64,000 bases of DNA from assembly GCA_963772645.1 (NCBI GenBank), contig CAVYYD010000006.1, forward strand, positions 62,001 through 126,000. Reading direction: 5' to 3'. The translations under genes and the position numbers were made by a program. Positions 53,300-63,301 of the stretch are shown in pieces. Positions within the stretch are counted from its first letter, which is position 1. Every line of letters begins with the position of its first letter. The stretch is from DASSQJ01 sp963772645 (lineage in GTDB: Bacteria > Actinomycetota > Actinomycetes > Actinomycetales > Dermatophilaceae). The notes beneath the pieces are model-generated. The model was given only the letters and a program-made list of their open reading frames with translations. It made no database searches and was not told the origin of the DNA.

Positions 53300-54929
53300 T
53301 CAGAGGCCCAGCTCGGCGACCGTCTTCTCGCGCATCTCGACCTTGCGCACCTTGCCGGTGACGGTCATCGGGAACTCGTCGACGACCCGGACGTAGCGCG
53401 GGATCTTGTAGTGGGCCAGCCGCCCGTTCGCGAACTCACGCAGCGACTCGGCCGTCATCGGCTGGGCGCCCTCCCGCATCCGCACCCACGCGCACAGCTC
53501 CTCGCCGTACTTCTCGTCCGGGACCCCGATGACCTGCGCGTCGAGGATGTCGGGGTGGGTGTAGAGGAACTCCTCGATCTCGCGGGGGTAGATGTTCTCC
53601 CCGCCGCGGATGACCATGTCCTTGATCCGGCCGGTGATCTGGACGAAGCCGTCGTCGTCCATCACGGCGATGTCGCCGGTGTGCATCCAGCCGTCGACGA
53701 GCACCTCGGCGGTCTTCTCGGGCTCCTCCCAGTAGCCGAGCATCACCGAGTAGCCCTTGGTGCAGAACTCTCCCGGCGTGCCCCGCGGCACCGTCTCGCC
53801 GGTGAGCGGGTCGACGACCTTGATCTCCAGGTGCGGGTGCACCGACCCGACCGTGTTCACCTTCTGCTCGAACGTGTCGTCGGTGCGGTTCTGCGTCGAG
53901 ACCGGCGAGGTCTCGGTCATCCCGTAGCAGATCGTCATCTCGTCGATGCCCGCCTCGATGAGCTTCGTCATCATCGAGGCCGGGCACGGGGAGCCCGCCA
54001 TGATCCCCGTCCTGACCGAGGACAGGTCGTAGGAGCCGAAGTCCGGCAGGGACCACTCCGCGATGAACATCGTCGGCACCCCGTAGAGCGAGGTGCAGCG
54101 CTCCTCGGCGACCGCGGCCAGGGTGGCCTCCGGGTCGAAGCCCGGGGCCGGGATGACCATGCAGGCCCCGTGGGTGACCGCCGCGAGGTTGCCCATGACC
54201 ATCCCGAAGCAGTGGTAGAAGGGCACCGGGATGCAGACGCGGTCGGCCTCGGTGTAGCGGCACAGCTCGCCGACGAGGTAGCCGTTGTTGAGGATGTTGT
54301 GGTGCGAGAGGGTCGCGCCCTTGGGGAAGCCGGTCGTCCCCGACGTGTACTGGATGTTGATCGGCTCGTACGGGTCGAGGTCGCGCTGGGCCATCGTCAG
54401 CCGCTCCGGGCTCACCTCGTCGGCCCGGTCGAGGAGGCTCGTCCAGGACTCCTGGCCGACGACGAAGGCCTCCTCGAGGGTGGGGCACCGGCGGGCGCGA
54501 GGACTCGAGCATCGCGACGTAGTCGGAGGTCTTGAACGACTCGGCCGTGACGAGCATCCGGATGCCGGCCTGGTTCAGCACGTAGGTCAGCTCGTGGGTT
54601 CGGTAGGCCGGGTTGATGTTGACGAGGATCGCGCCGATCTTGGCGGTCGCGAACTGGGTGAGCAGCCACTCGGTCGTGTTCGGGGACCAGATGCCGATCC
54701 GGTCGCCCTTGGCCAGGCCGACGGCGAGCAGGGCGCGGGCGAGCCGGTCCACCTCGGCGCCGAGCTCGGCGTAGGTCATCCGGACCCCCTGCGCCCGGTC
54801 GACGAGCGCGTCCCGGCCGCCGTGGGCCGCAACGGTCGCGTCGAGGTTGTCACCGATCGTCTGCTCGAGCAGCGCGGGCTCGGTCGGGCCGACCGTGTGC
54901 GAGAGGGTGGGATCGGGGGAGGTGGCCAT
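53300..54929 (-). CDS. AMP-binding acyl-CoA synthetase, frameshifted
   Basis: About 543-codon member of the ANL superfamily, most like medium/long-chain fatty acyl-CoA ligases (COG0318). Motifs: the ATP loop IQYTSGTTGFPKGATLSHHN, CYGMTETSPVS, GWMHTGDIAVMDDDGFVQITGRIKDMVIRGGENIYPREIE, and the catalytic Lys in FPMTVTGKVRKVEMRE. One base displaces the N-terminal 150 residues near 54495; both parts fit the family. The ATG at 54929 has AGGAAGG about 7 bases upstream. It activates fatty acids or similar carboxylates with ATP and CoA. Confidence 0.9.
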
Positions 54930-55025
54930 CGTCATCCTTCCTGGCGGGGGCCGGCGCCGGTGCCGGCCTCGCCCAGCCAATACCCCCGAGCGAGGTTCGG
55001 CAAGGGCGCGGCTGCCGCCGACGGG

Positions 55026-56502
55026 TCAGGCGGGCGTGGGTCGCGACAACCGGTCGAGGACGCCGAGGAGGAGGGCCTCGCGCAGCGCGGCGGGGCAGGC
55101 GTCGAGGAGGGCGTTGACCGGCGCCATCCGCGCCGGCAGCTCGACCGTCCCGCCGGGCCCGGCGAGCCCGGCCGCTGCGAGCAGGCCCGCGAACGCGGCG
55201 TCGTCGAGGGCGGTCGGGTCGAGCCCGCCGAGCATCCCGGCCAGCCCCGGGTCGACGGCGACCGGGCCCGCGGCCCGCGCGGCGACCACCGCCTCGCGCA
55301 GCGCCTCGAGGAACTCCGGAACCGCCGGAGCGGTCGCCGCCGACAGGGTGAGGTGCAGGGTGGGCGGCAGGTCGCGGTAGGTCATCTGAGGCTGGACGAA
55401 CCAGCCTCGCTCGAGCATCTCGTCGGCGAGGGTGAAGACGTCGCACGTCCCGTCGGTGACGAGCGCTAGCAGGGTCGAGTCCGGCGTGGCGACCACGTCG
55501 AGGCCATCGACGTCCCGGACGGCCGCGGCGATCGCCAGGGTGGCCTCGCGCGCCTGCCGGGCCAGGCGGGCGTACCCGGCCGAACCGATGTGGTGGGTCA
55601 CCGCCCACGCGGCCGCGAGCGGCCCGCCGGACTTCGTCGACTGCATCGTCGAGTTGAGCATCGTGTAGCCGGGCCAGTCGGCCGACGCGAAGAAGTGCCC
55701 CCGACGCAGCTCGGCGCTGCGGTGGAGGAGCAGCGAGACCCCCTTGGGGGTGTACGCGTACTTGTGCAGGTCGACGCTGATGCTCGTCACGCCGGGCACC
55801 TCGAAGGTCCACGGGGGTGCGCCGTCGAGGTGCGGCAGGACCCAGCCACCGATACAGGCGTCGACGTGGCAGCGGATCCCGCGCTCCGCGGCGAGCGCGG
55901 CGATCTCGGGCACGGGGTCGACGACGCCGTGCGCGTACGAGGGGGCGGAGGCGACGAGCAGGACGGTCCCGTCGTCGACCGCCTCGGCGAGGGCCGCCGG
56001 GTCGGCGCGGAGGGTCCGGCGGTCGACGTCGACGACGCGGGGCTCGAGGCCGAAGTACTTCGCGGCCTTGAGGAAGCGCCGCGTGCGCGGTGACCGGCAG
56101 GACGAGGTTCGGCCGCCGGGCACGGCCCCGGGCGCCCTCACGGGCCGCGAGGACGGCGAGGAGCAGCGACTCGGTGCCGCCGCTCGTCACCGACCCGACG
56201 AACCCCTCGGGTGCCGCGAGCAGCCGACCGGCCATCGCCACGAGGTCGTTCTCCATCCGCAGCAGGGACGGGAACGCCGTCGGGTCGAGCCCGTTGGCCG
56301 AGGCGAACATCGCGAGCGCCTCGAGCCCGAGGGCGTCGGCCTCGGCGAGCCCGGAGTCGTAGACGTAGGCGAGGGTGCGCCCGCCGTGCACCGGCAGGTC
56401 GCCGGCCCGCAGGGCCCGCAGTCGCGCCAGCACCTCGGCGGCGGACAGGGCGGGGGCCACGCCGTCCCCGGGGTCCGGGGTTCGGTCGGGGGTGCTCGTC
56501 AT
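55026..56502 (-). CDS. group II PLP decarboxylase, sphingosine-1-phosphate-lyase-like, frameshifted
   Basis: About 492-codon PLP enzyme related to sphingosine-1-phosphate lyase and glutamate decarboxylase. The N-terminal part has GLEALAMFASANGLDPTAFPSLLRMENDLV and GFVGSVTSGGTESLLLAVLAAR. After an indel near 56080 the rest follows: KAAKYFGLEPRVVDVD, HVDACIGGWVLPHL, and the PLP lysine in SISVDLHKYAYTPKGVSLLL. This lysine context (DLHKY-x-PKG) is the S1P-lyase type rather than the glutamate decarboxylase type. Bacterial members cleave phosphorylated long-chain or small amino alcohols. Substrate not known. Confidence 0.83.
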
Positions 56503-56548
56503 CGCCTCGCCTCCACCCCGGCGACGCTACCCTCCGGCCCGGCCGGCG

Positions 56549-57864
56549 TCATCGGGCCACCGGGGCGTCGAGGCGGTAGCGGCGCAGCAGCAGCGTGGAG
56601 AGGCCGACGAGCACCGCCGGGACGAGGGAGAACCCGAGCGCGATCGCGAGGCGCGCCGAGCCCGGCTGCGTGGCACCGGCATCCGTGGAGGAGACGTAGC
56701 CGCCGGCGGTGAGGACCGCCGCGTAGAGGAAGGGCCCGAGGGCGAGGCCCAAGGTCTCCCCCGCGGTCCACACGCCGGTGAAGGTGCCGGCCCGTGACTG
56801 CCCGGTGCGTTCCGCGTCGGCGGCGGCGACGTCGGGCAGCATCGCGAGGGGGAACATCTGGCAGGCGGCGTACCCCACCCCCACGACGGCGACGCTGAGG
56901 GCGGCGGCGGTGAGGCCGACCCGGACGGTGAGGAGCGTCGCGAGCGCGCCGAGGGCGAGGAACATCGAGCCCCCAGGCGTAGCCGGCGCGCTTGCCCCGG
57001 CGCTCGCCGAACCGCTGCCACAGCGGCGTGACGAGCGAGCGCCGGGCGCGACGAAGCAGACGAAGAGGACGGTCGAGGCGAGCCCGCCACCGAGCAGGAC
57101 GCGGGCGACGTAGTCGACGCCGGCGAGCATCGCGCCGGTCGCGAGCGCCTGGAGGACGAAGACGCCGAGCAGGGTGCGGAAGGGCGCCGAGGTCGCCACC
57201 ACCCGCAGCTGGGCGCGCAGGCTGCCGCCGGCCGTGGCCGCCGTCGCCTCGGCGCGGCGCGGGTGCCCCACCACGCGCCGAGGGTCCCGGCGAGGATGAG
57301 CACGCCGACGAAGAGGCCCACGCCCCGGTAGCCCCAGGTGGGGCCGAGCGCGTCGCGGACGACCGGGGAGAGGCCGCCGCTGACGAGGATGGCCAGGGCG
57401 AGGATGGCGACCCGCCACGTCATGAGCCGGGTGCGCTCGTCGTAGTCGTCGGTCATCTCGGCCGGCATCGCGACGTAGGGGACCTGGAAGAAGGCGTAGG
57501 CGGTGGCGCAGCCGAGGAAGAGGACGACGACCCACGCGGCGGCGAGCCCGCGTGGGCGAGGTCGGGCCGGCGAAGAGGAGGACGAAGGCGACGGCGAGGG
57601 CAGTGCCGGCGCGGAGCAGGAACGGACGGCGGCGGCCGGCCGGGTTGCCCGAGCGGTCGCTGATGCCGCCCGGCGACGGGGTTGAGGACGACGTCCCAGG
57701 CCTTGGGCAGGAAGACGACGAGGCCGGCCAGGCCCGCCGCCGACGCCGAGCCGGTCGGTGAGGTAGGGCAGCAGGAGCAGGCCGGGGACGGTGCCGAACG
57801 AGCCGGTCGCGACCGAGCCCAGCCCGTAGCCGCGCCGGACGGACCGGGTGAGCGTCTGCGCCAT
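56549..57864 (-). CDS. MFS transporter, GPH-like (MFS_2), frameshifted
   Basis: About 440-codon, 12-helix major-facilitator transporter resembling the glycoside-pentoside-hexuronide:cation symporter branch. Recognisable are YGLGSVATGSFGTVPGLLLLPYLTD, FLPKAWDVVLNPVAG, GISDRSGNPAGRRRPFLL (the loop 2-3 motif), and YAFFQVPYVAMPAEMTDDYDERTRLMTWR. The C-terminal half includes CQMFPLAMLPDVAAADAERTGQSRAGTFTGVW. Frames change near 57670, 57550, 57255 and 57000-57040. Cargo is unknown; sugars or lysolipids are possible for this group. It is 47 bases from the PLP-enzyme gene, on the same strand. Confidence 0.83.
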
Positions 57865-57893
57865 GGCCGGACCCTAGTGGCGATGATGGGGCG

Positions 57894-58527
57894 GTGGCGG
57901 CGCGTCGGAGTTTCCGGGGCCGGATCGCCGGGGTCGGCTCGACCTCCGGGGTGCGGGTCGTCGTCGGGTGGTGGACCCGAGTCACCGCTCGGCGGCTTCG
58001 GCGACGCGATGGTCGAGCGCGCCGACGGCCACCGGCTGCTCCTGGCCCCGACGCCGGCGGTGGCCGACCTCGTCGCGACGACGTACACCTTCGACGAGGT
58101 CCGCATCGAGCCGTTCGCCGTCTCCGCCGGGGCGGGACCCGGGGCGGGACCGGGGCCCGCCTCGTGGTCGGTGCGCTCCCCCTCGCTCGAGCTCGACCTG
58201 GCCGTGGGGGGCCGCACCGGTCTCGGCCGGCTGCTGCGGGTCGTGCCCGCGGGGGTGGCCGCGAGCCCGGCCTTCGCCACCCTCGCCGACCCGGTGGCCC
58301 GGGTGGCCCTGCGCGGGGTGCGGACCCGCGGCACGGCCCGCGCCGGTCGCCGGGAGTACTACGGCGCCACGGACGTCCACGCGGTGGCGTCGATGACCGG
58401 CCGGCTCGACGGCACCGGCCTCGGCGACCTCGCGCCGGTGGAGCCGCCGTGCCGGTTCGGGTTCTCCTCCACACCGCGCCGGCCCTCGGTCACCGACGTC
58501 GTCACGACGATCGTCGGCACCGCGTGA
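57894..58527 (+). CDS. conserved hypothetical protein, frameshifted
   Basis: About 211 codons. It starts with GTG 57894 (VAARRSFRGRIAGVGSTSGV, then RVVVGWW). After a frame change near 57970 it continues SPLGGFGDAMVERADGHRLLLAPTPAVADLVATTYTFDEVRIEPF, with a beta-rich remainder to VTDVVTTIVGTA. It probably binds or modifies lipids or small molecules as a beta-rich single domain, but I do not recognise a named family. Divergent from the MFS gene, across 29 bases. Confidence 0.68.
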
Positions 58528-58565
58528 GCCGGTCGCCCGCTGCCGGACGACCCCGCGCCGGGGCC

Positions 58566-59815
58566 TCACGCGCTCGGGGTGATCCGCAACAGCCTGTCGT
58601 CCTGCCCGTTCGTCGTCGTGACGTAGAGCGCGCCGTCGGGGCCGAGCCGCGCCGCGCGCAGGCGTCCGTACGGACCGTTCGTCGCCTCCGGGACGGCGAC
58701 GTCGGCGAGCGTGCCGTCCTCGCGAAGCTGGAGGACGAGCAGCTTGGCCCCCTTGAGCGCGGTGACGACGAGCGCGCCCTCGAAGGCTCCCCACTGCGGG
58801 CCCTCGAGGAACTCGGCGGCACAGAGCGCCTGCGTGCTCCGCCCGGACTGCCACACCGCCGGCACCGCGTCGGGGAACCGCTCGAGGTCGGTCATCGGCA
58901 CGCTCTCGTCGTACCCGCCGACCGTGCCGCCCCGGGAGGGGTCCCAGCCGTAGTTGGCACCGGGCTCGATCCGGTTGACCTCGTCGTCGAAGCGTCGGGC
59001 CGTGCTCGGCGGTGTAGACCTCCCCGGTGCCCGGGCGCACGGCCACCCCCTGGACGTTGCGGTGCCCGTAGCTGAGGACGTAGCGCTGGCGGGGGTCCGC
59101 GGCCGCGGCGAACGGGTTGTCCGGCAGCGGCTGCCCGGTGTCGAGGTCGAGCCGCAGCACCTTGCCGCCGAGGCTCGTGAGGTCCTGCGAGACGTCGCCC
59201 ACGGCGGTGTCGCCCGTCCCGACGAGCAGCGCGCCGTCGGCGGCCAGCTCGGGCCGGCACCCCGAGTGCCGCCCGGTGGAGATCGGCAGCCCGGTGAGCA
59301 GGTCGCGGACCCGCTCGGCCGTCCGGCCGTCCCGGGACAGCCGCCACGTGACGAGCCGGACGTCGACCGGGGCGCCGCCCTCGGCATGGGTCTGGCACGT
59401 CGTGAACCGCCGCGAGGCCGCGAAGTCGGGGTGCACGACCATCCCCATGAGACCGCCCTCCCCGGAGACGAAGAGGTCACCCAGGTCGGCCTCGACCCGG
59501 GTCACCCGGGCGCCGGCCCGCAGCCCCGACACGAGCGAGAGCCGCCCCGGCCGCTCGGAGACCAGCGCGGTGCCGTCGGGCAGGAACCCGACGTCCCAGC
59601 CGTGCTCGAGCCCGCCGGCCACGACCTCGACGTCGAGCTCCGGCTCCACGGTGCTGCGGGGCGCCGGGCTCGGGGTGGCCGCGGTGGCGGCCGTGGGCGG
59701 GGCCGTGGGCGGCACCTCACCGACGCTCCCGGACCCGCCCGCGCACGCGGCGAGGGGCACGGCGAGCAGCACGCAGGTCAGCAGCGTGGCGGGCGTCCGG
59801 AGTGGGCGGGCGCAT
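58566..59815 (-). CDS. PQQ-type sugar dehydrogenase lipoprotein, frameshifted
   Basis: Six-bladed beta-propeller of the glucose/sorbosone dehydrogenase family, exported as a lipoprotein (lipobox LAAC at the end of LLTCVLLAVPLAAC). Motifs: VVAGGLEHGWDVGFLPDGTALVSERPGRL, EGGLMGMVVHPDF, TGRHSGCRPELAADGALLVGTGD, GGKVLRLDLDTG, SYGHRNVQGVAV and, after a frame change near 59000, RIEPGANYGWDPSRGG. PQQ or a similar quinone is the usual cofactor. The signal needs residues upstream of GTG 59772; the ATG at 59815 would supply them but requires another indel, so the start is tentative. Confidence 0.82.
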
Positions 59816-60166
59816 GCCCCATCCTCACCCCGGGGAGGTCGGCGACGGCGCGTTCGTAGGCCGCCGCGACGGCGACGAGGTCCGCCCGGTACTCGCGCGA
59901 TGCTGCAGCCGCGGCCGGTGCGGCCGAGGAGGATGCCCTCGGCGGCCCACCGTGCCCGGGCCTCGTCCAGCAGCGGTGCCGGCAGGCTCGCCGGCGGCGT
60001 TCGTGACCCGCCACCAGGTGACGTTGCCGCCGTACGCCTTCATGATCGACCCGACCTGCCGCGGGCCGATGCCGACGACGGCCGCGACGTCCCCGTAGGA
60101 CACGACGCGTCCGCGCGGGACCTGCTCCACGGCCCGCAGCACCCGCTCCACGACGACGTCGTCCAC
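59778..60166 (-). CDS. alkyltransferase-like (ATL) MGMT-family protein, frameshifted
   Basis: About 129-codon DNA-binding protein of the MGMT fold. The helix-turn-helix with the arginine finger is clear: VVSYGDVAAVVGIGPRQVGSIMKAYG. The alkyl-acceptor PCHR is replaced by TWWRVTNA, so it cannot transfer alkyl groups. This is the ATL pattern, in which bulky O6-alkylguanines are flagged for nucleotide excision repair. The frame changes near 59990 and 59900, and the C-terminus reads EYRADLVAVAAAYERAVADL. The GTG at 60166 is preceded by GGGGG. Its 3' end overlaps the lipoprotein start region. Confidence 0.82.
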
Positions 60167-60200
60167 CCCCGAGTCTGCCGGGTGGGCACGGGGGTCGCGC

Positions 60201-61205
60201 TCAGGGCCCGACCGGGAGGGAGAGCGTGAAGAGGCAGCCGGAGCCGTCCTCGAGGTTCTCGACCCGGGCGTCGCCGCCGTGACCGCGCGCGACCTCGCGG
60301 GCGATGGCCAGGCCCAGCCCCATGCCTCGCCCCGACCGCGAGGGGTCGCCGCGCCAGCCCGGCTCGAACACGAGGCCCAGGTCGCCACCGGGGATGCCGC
60401 CGCACCCGTCGGCGACCGCGACCTCCGCCCGGTCGCCGCGGACCCGCGTGCCCACCTCCACCCGGCCGCCAGCGGGGGTGTGCTGGACCGCGTTGCGGAG
60501 CAGGTTGGTCACCGCGCGCGTGGTGGCCCGCACGTCGAGGTCGACGACCGCGCCGGACAGGTCACGCGCGAGCACCTCCACCCCGGCCGCGGCGGCCAGC
60601 GGCGCGACGGTGGCCACCGCGTCGGACACGACGTCGTCGAGGGCCGCCGGCTCCACGCGGGCCCCGGCCGCGCCGTGCAGCCGCGAAAGCTCGGCGATGT
60701 CGTCGACCATCGCGTCCATCCGGTCGACCTCGCGGACGATCCGACCGTGCGCGGCGTGCGGGTCGGCGACGGCCCCGTCCTCGAGCGACTCGGCCAGGGC
60801 CCGGATGCCGGCGAGCGGGGTGCGCAGGTCGTGGGACAGCCACCGGACGGTCTCCCGCCGGGAGGCCTCGACCTGCTCGGCGCGGCCCCGGTCCGCGCGC
60901 TCGCGAGCCTGCTCGGCCTCGAGCCGCCAGACCCGCCGGGCCAGGACGAGGCCGACGATGACAGCCATCGGCGCGCCGGCGAGGAGGACGAAGAGGAGGG
61001 TCCGGTAGTCGTCCGCGCCGATGAGCATCGACCGGCTCGCCACCGCGACGCCGGCGCCGAGCGAGGCGACGAGGACGATGGGCGCGCCGAGCGCCGCGAG
61101 CGCCGGGCGACGGCGGGCGAGCCGGGCCAGGACGAGCGCCCCGAGCGTGCCGGCCGCGGCGGTCACGCTCGCGGAGAGGACGACCGCGAGGAGGTCAGGT
61201 GTCAC
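60201..61205 (-). CDS. sensor histidine kinase
   Basis: 334-residue membrane kinase. Three hydrophobic segments lie in the first 90 residues (about 5-27, 38-58 and 68-88) with only short loops, so there is no sizeable outside sensor domain. A coiled linker (90-118) leads to the H-box ETVRWLSHDLRTPLAGI with His125. N-box NLLRNAVQHTPAGGR and G-boxes VADGCGGIPGGDLG and GRGMGLGLAIAREV follow. The GTG start lies 11 bases inside the response-regulator gene, so the pair is translated together. The signal is unknown; membrane state is possible. Confidence 0.88.
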   Translation of the reverse strand: MTPDLLAVVLSASVTAAAGTLGALVLARLARRRPALAALGAPIVLVASLGAGVAVASRSMLIGADDYRTLLFVLLAGAPMAVIVGLVLARRVWRLEAEQARERADRGRAEQVEASRRETVRWLSHDLRTPLAGIRALAESLEDGAVADPHAAHGRIVREVDRMDAMVDDIAELSRLHGAAGARVEPAALDDVVSDAVATVAPLAAAAGVEVLARDLSGAVVDLDVRATTRAVTNLLRNAVQHTPAGGRVEVGTRVRGDRAEVAVADGCGGIPGGDLGLVFEPGWRGDPSRSGRGMGLGLAIAREVARGHGGDARVENLEDGSGCLFTLSLPVGP

Positions 61206-61908
61206 CCGGGCCGCCCTCCGCGGGGCCGCGGCCGTCCCAGCGGTACCCGCGCCCGAACACGGTGGCCAGCCGCTCCGGGGCGCTGGGGTCGACCTCGACC
61301 TTCTCCCGGACCCGGCGCACGTGGACCGTGACGGTCGAGGGGTCACCGATGTCCCAGCCCCACACCTCCTTGATCAGCTGGTCGCGGGACCAGACCATGC
61401 CCGGGTGCTGGAGGAACCACGCCAGGAGGTCGAACTCCCGAGCGGTCAGCGTCAGCGGCTCGCCGGCGCGCCGGGCCGACCGGGCGCCGAGGTCGAGCTC
61501 GAGGTCGCCGTCGCACAGGACACCGCTGACCTCCTCCGGCGGTGCGGCCGCGCGGCGGAGGACCGACCGGACCCGCAGCTCGAGCTCGCGGAGGCTGAAC
61601 GGCTTGGTGACGTAGTCGTCCGCCCCCTGCTGCAGCCCCTGGACCCGCTCGTGCTCCTGGCCGCGTGCGGTGACCATGATGAGGGGCAGGTCGCGGCGCA
61701 TCGAGCGCAGCCGCCGGGTGACCTCGAGCCCGCCGAGGCCCGGGAGCATGAGGTCGAGGAGGACGAGGTCGGCCGGCTGCGCGGTGAAGTGCTCGACGGC
61801 GGCCTCACCGTCGGCGACCGGGTCGACGTCGTGGCCGGCGCGGGCCAGGTAGGCCGCGACGGCCTCCCGGACCGTCGGGTCGTCCTCGACGAGCAGGATC
61901 CGCACCAC
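61195..61908 (-). CDS. OmpR-family response regulator
   Basis: 237-residue regulator. The receiver domain has the acidic pair Glu8-Asp9-Asp10, phospho-acceptor Asp52 in LVLLDLMLPG, and Lys102 in DDYVTKPFS. The winged-helix output domain (about 135-230) has LTAREFDLLAWFLQHPG, SRDQLIKEVWGWD, TVTVHVRRVREKVE and TVFGRGYRWDG. Partner of the overlapping kinase. The GTG at 61908 is 7 bases after TAGCCT (61920-61915), suggesting a leaderless operon start; a second GTG follows immediately. Confidence 0.92.
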   Translation of the reverse strand: MVRILLVEDDPTVREAVAAYLARAGHDVDPVADGEAAVEHFTAQPADLVLLDLMLPGLGGLEVTRRLRSMRRDLPLIMVTARGQEHERVQGLQQGADDYVTKPFSLRELELRVRSVLRRAAAPPEEVSGVLCDGDLELDLGARSARRAGEPLTLTAREFDLLAWFLQHPGMVWSRDQLIKEVWGWDIGDPSTVTVHVRRVREKVEVDPSAPERLATVFGRGYRWDGRGPAEGGPGDT

Positions 61909-62053
61909 CCCCCAAGGCTAGGGGCGGCCGCCGGCGGCCCACGGCATCCGCCGGGCCACGGGTAAGCGCCCGGAAAGGAACCACTCGGGCCGTGGACCAA
62001 CCGGCCGTGGACGCACGGGCCGGCCCGCGCGGCCGGGCTGCGAGACTGGACGC

Positions 62054-63271
62054 ATGCGCCGGATCGTCCAGAGCCAGAAGCTCCAGCACGTCCGCTACGA
62101 CGTGCGCGGCCCGATCCTCGTCGAGGCCCAGCGCCTCGAGGCCGAGGGCCACAAGATCCTCAAGCTCAACATCGGCAACACGGCACCGTTCGGTTTCGAG
62201 GCCCCCGAGGCGATCGTCGCCGACATGATCCACAACCTGCCGGACAGCCAGGGCTACGCCGACTCCAGGGGCATCTACTCGGCCCGGACCGCGGTCGCGC
62301 AGTACTACCAGAGCCACGGGCTGCGCGACACCGGCGTCGAGGACGTGTTCATCGGCAACGGGGTCTCCGAGCTCATCACGATGGTGCTCCAGGCCTTCGT
62401 CGACGACGGCAACGAGATCCTCGTCCCGGCCCCCGACTACCCCCTGTGGACCGGCGCGGTGTCGCTCTCGGGCGGCACGCCGGTGCACTACCGCTGCGAC
62501 GAGTCCAACGGGTGGGACCCCGACCTCGCCGACATCGAGGCCAAGATCACCGAGCACACCCACGCACTCGTCATCATCAACCCGAACAACCCCACCGGCG
62601 CGGTGTACTCCGAGGAGACCGTCCGGGGCCTCGTCGAGATCGCTCGCCGCCACGACCTCGTCGTCATGGCCGACGAGATCTACGAGAAGATCATCTTCGA
62701 CGACGCCGTCCACCACCACGCGGCGACCTTCGCCGGGGACGACGTCCTCTGCCTCACCTTCAGCGGCCTGTCCAAGGCCTACCGCGTCTGCGGGTACCGC
62801 GCCGGGTGGGTCATGGTGAGCGGTCCGACGCACCTCGCCGAGGACTACCTCGAGGGCCTCACCCTCCTCGCGAACATGCGGATGTGCTCCAACGTCCCGG
62901 CGCAGCACGCGATCCAGACCGCGCTCGGCGGCTACCAGTCGATCACCGAGCTCATCGTCCCGGGCGGCCGCTTCTACGAGCAGAGCAAGCTGGCCGCGCG
63001 GCTGCTGGGCGAGATCCCGGGCGTCTCCTGCGTCGAGCCCCGCGGCGCCCTCTACTGCTTCCCCCGCCTCGACCCCGTTCTCTACCCGATCGAGTCCGAC
63101 GAGGCCTTCGTCATCGACCTGCTCCGGGCGAAGAAGATCCTCGTCACCCATGGCACCGGCTTCAACTGGTTCGAGCCCGACCACTTCCGGCTCGTCACCC
63201 TCCCCGACGTCGAGACGCTCACCGAGGCGATCGGCCGGATCGCGGACCACCTGGCCACCCTGCGCGCCTGA
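62054..63271 (+). CDS. alanine/aspartate-type class I aminotransferase
   Basis: 405-residue fold-type I PLP aminotransferase like AlaA/AlaT and actinobacterial AspC-like enzymes. Visible: ILKLNIGNTAPFGFEAPEAI, QGYADSRGIYSAR, FIGNGVSELITM, VPAPDYPLWTGAV, VIINPNNPTGAVYSEE, ADEIYEKIIFD and the PLP lysine in TFSGLSKAYRVCGYRAGW. It likely makes alanine from pyruvate and glutamate. Intact and of family length. The ATG starts the conserved RRIVQSQKLQHVRYDVRGPI segment. Confidence 0.9.
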   Translation: MRRIVQSQKLQHVRYDVRGPILVEAQRLEAEGHKILKLNIGNTAPFGFEAPEAIVADMIHNLPDSQGYADSRGIYSARTAVAQYYQSHGLRDTGVEDVFIGNGVSELITMVLQAFVDDGNEILVPAPDYPLWTGAVSLSGGTPVHYRCDESNGWDPDLADIEAKITEHTHALVIINPNNPTGAVYSEETVRGLVEIARRHDLVVMADEIYEKIIFDDAVHHHAATFAGDDVLCLTFSGLSKAYRVCGYRAGWVMVSGPTHLAEDYLEGLTLLANMRMCSNVPAQHAIQTALGGYQSITELIVPGGRFYEQSKLAARLLGEIPGVSCVEPRGALYCFPRLDPVLYPIESDEAFVIDLLRAKKILVTHGTGFNWFEPDHFRLVTLPDVETLTEAIGRIADHLATLRA

Positions 63272-63301
63272 GCCACCGGCGCCGCGACGGCCCGGCCGGC
63301 C

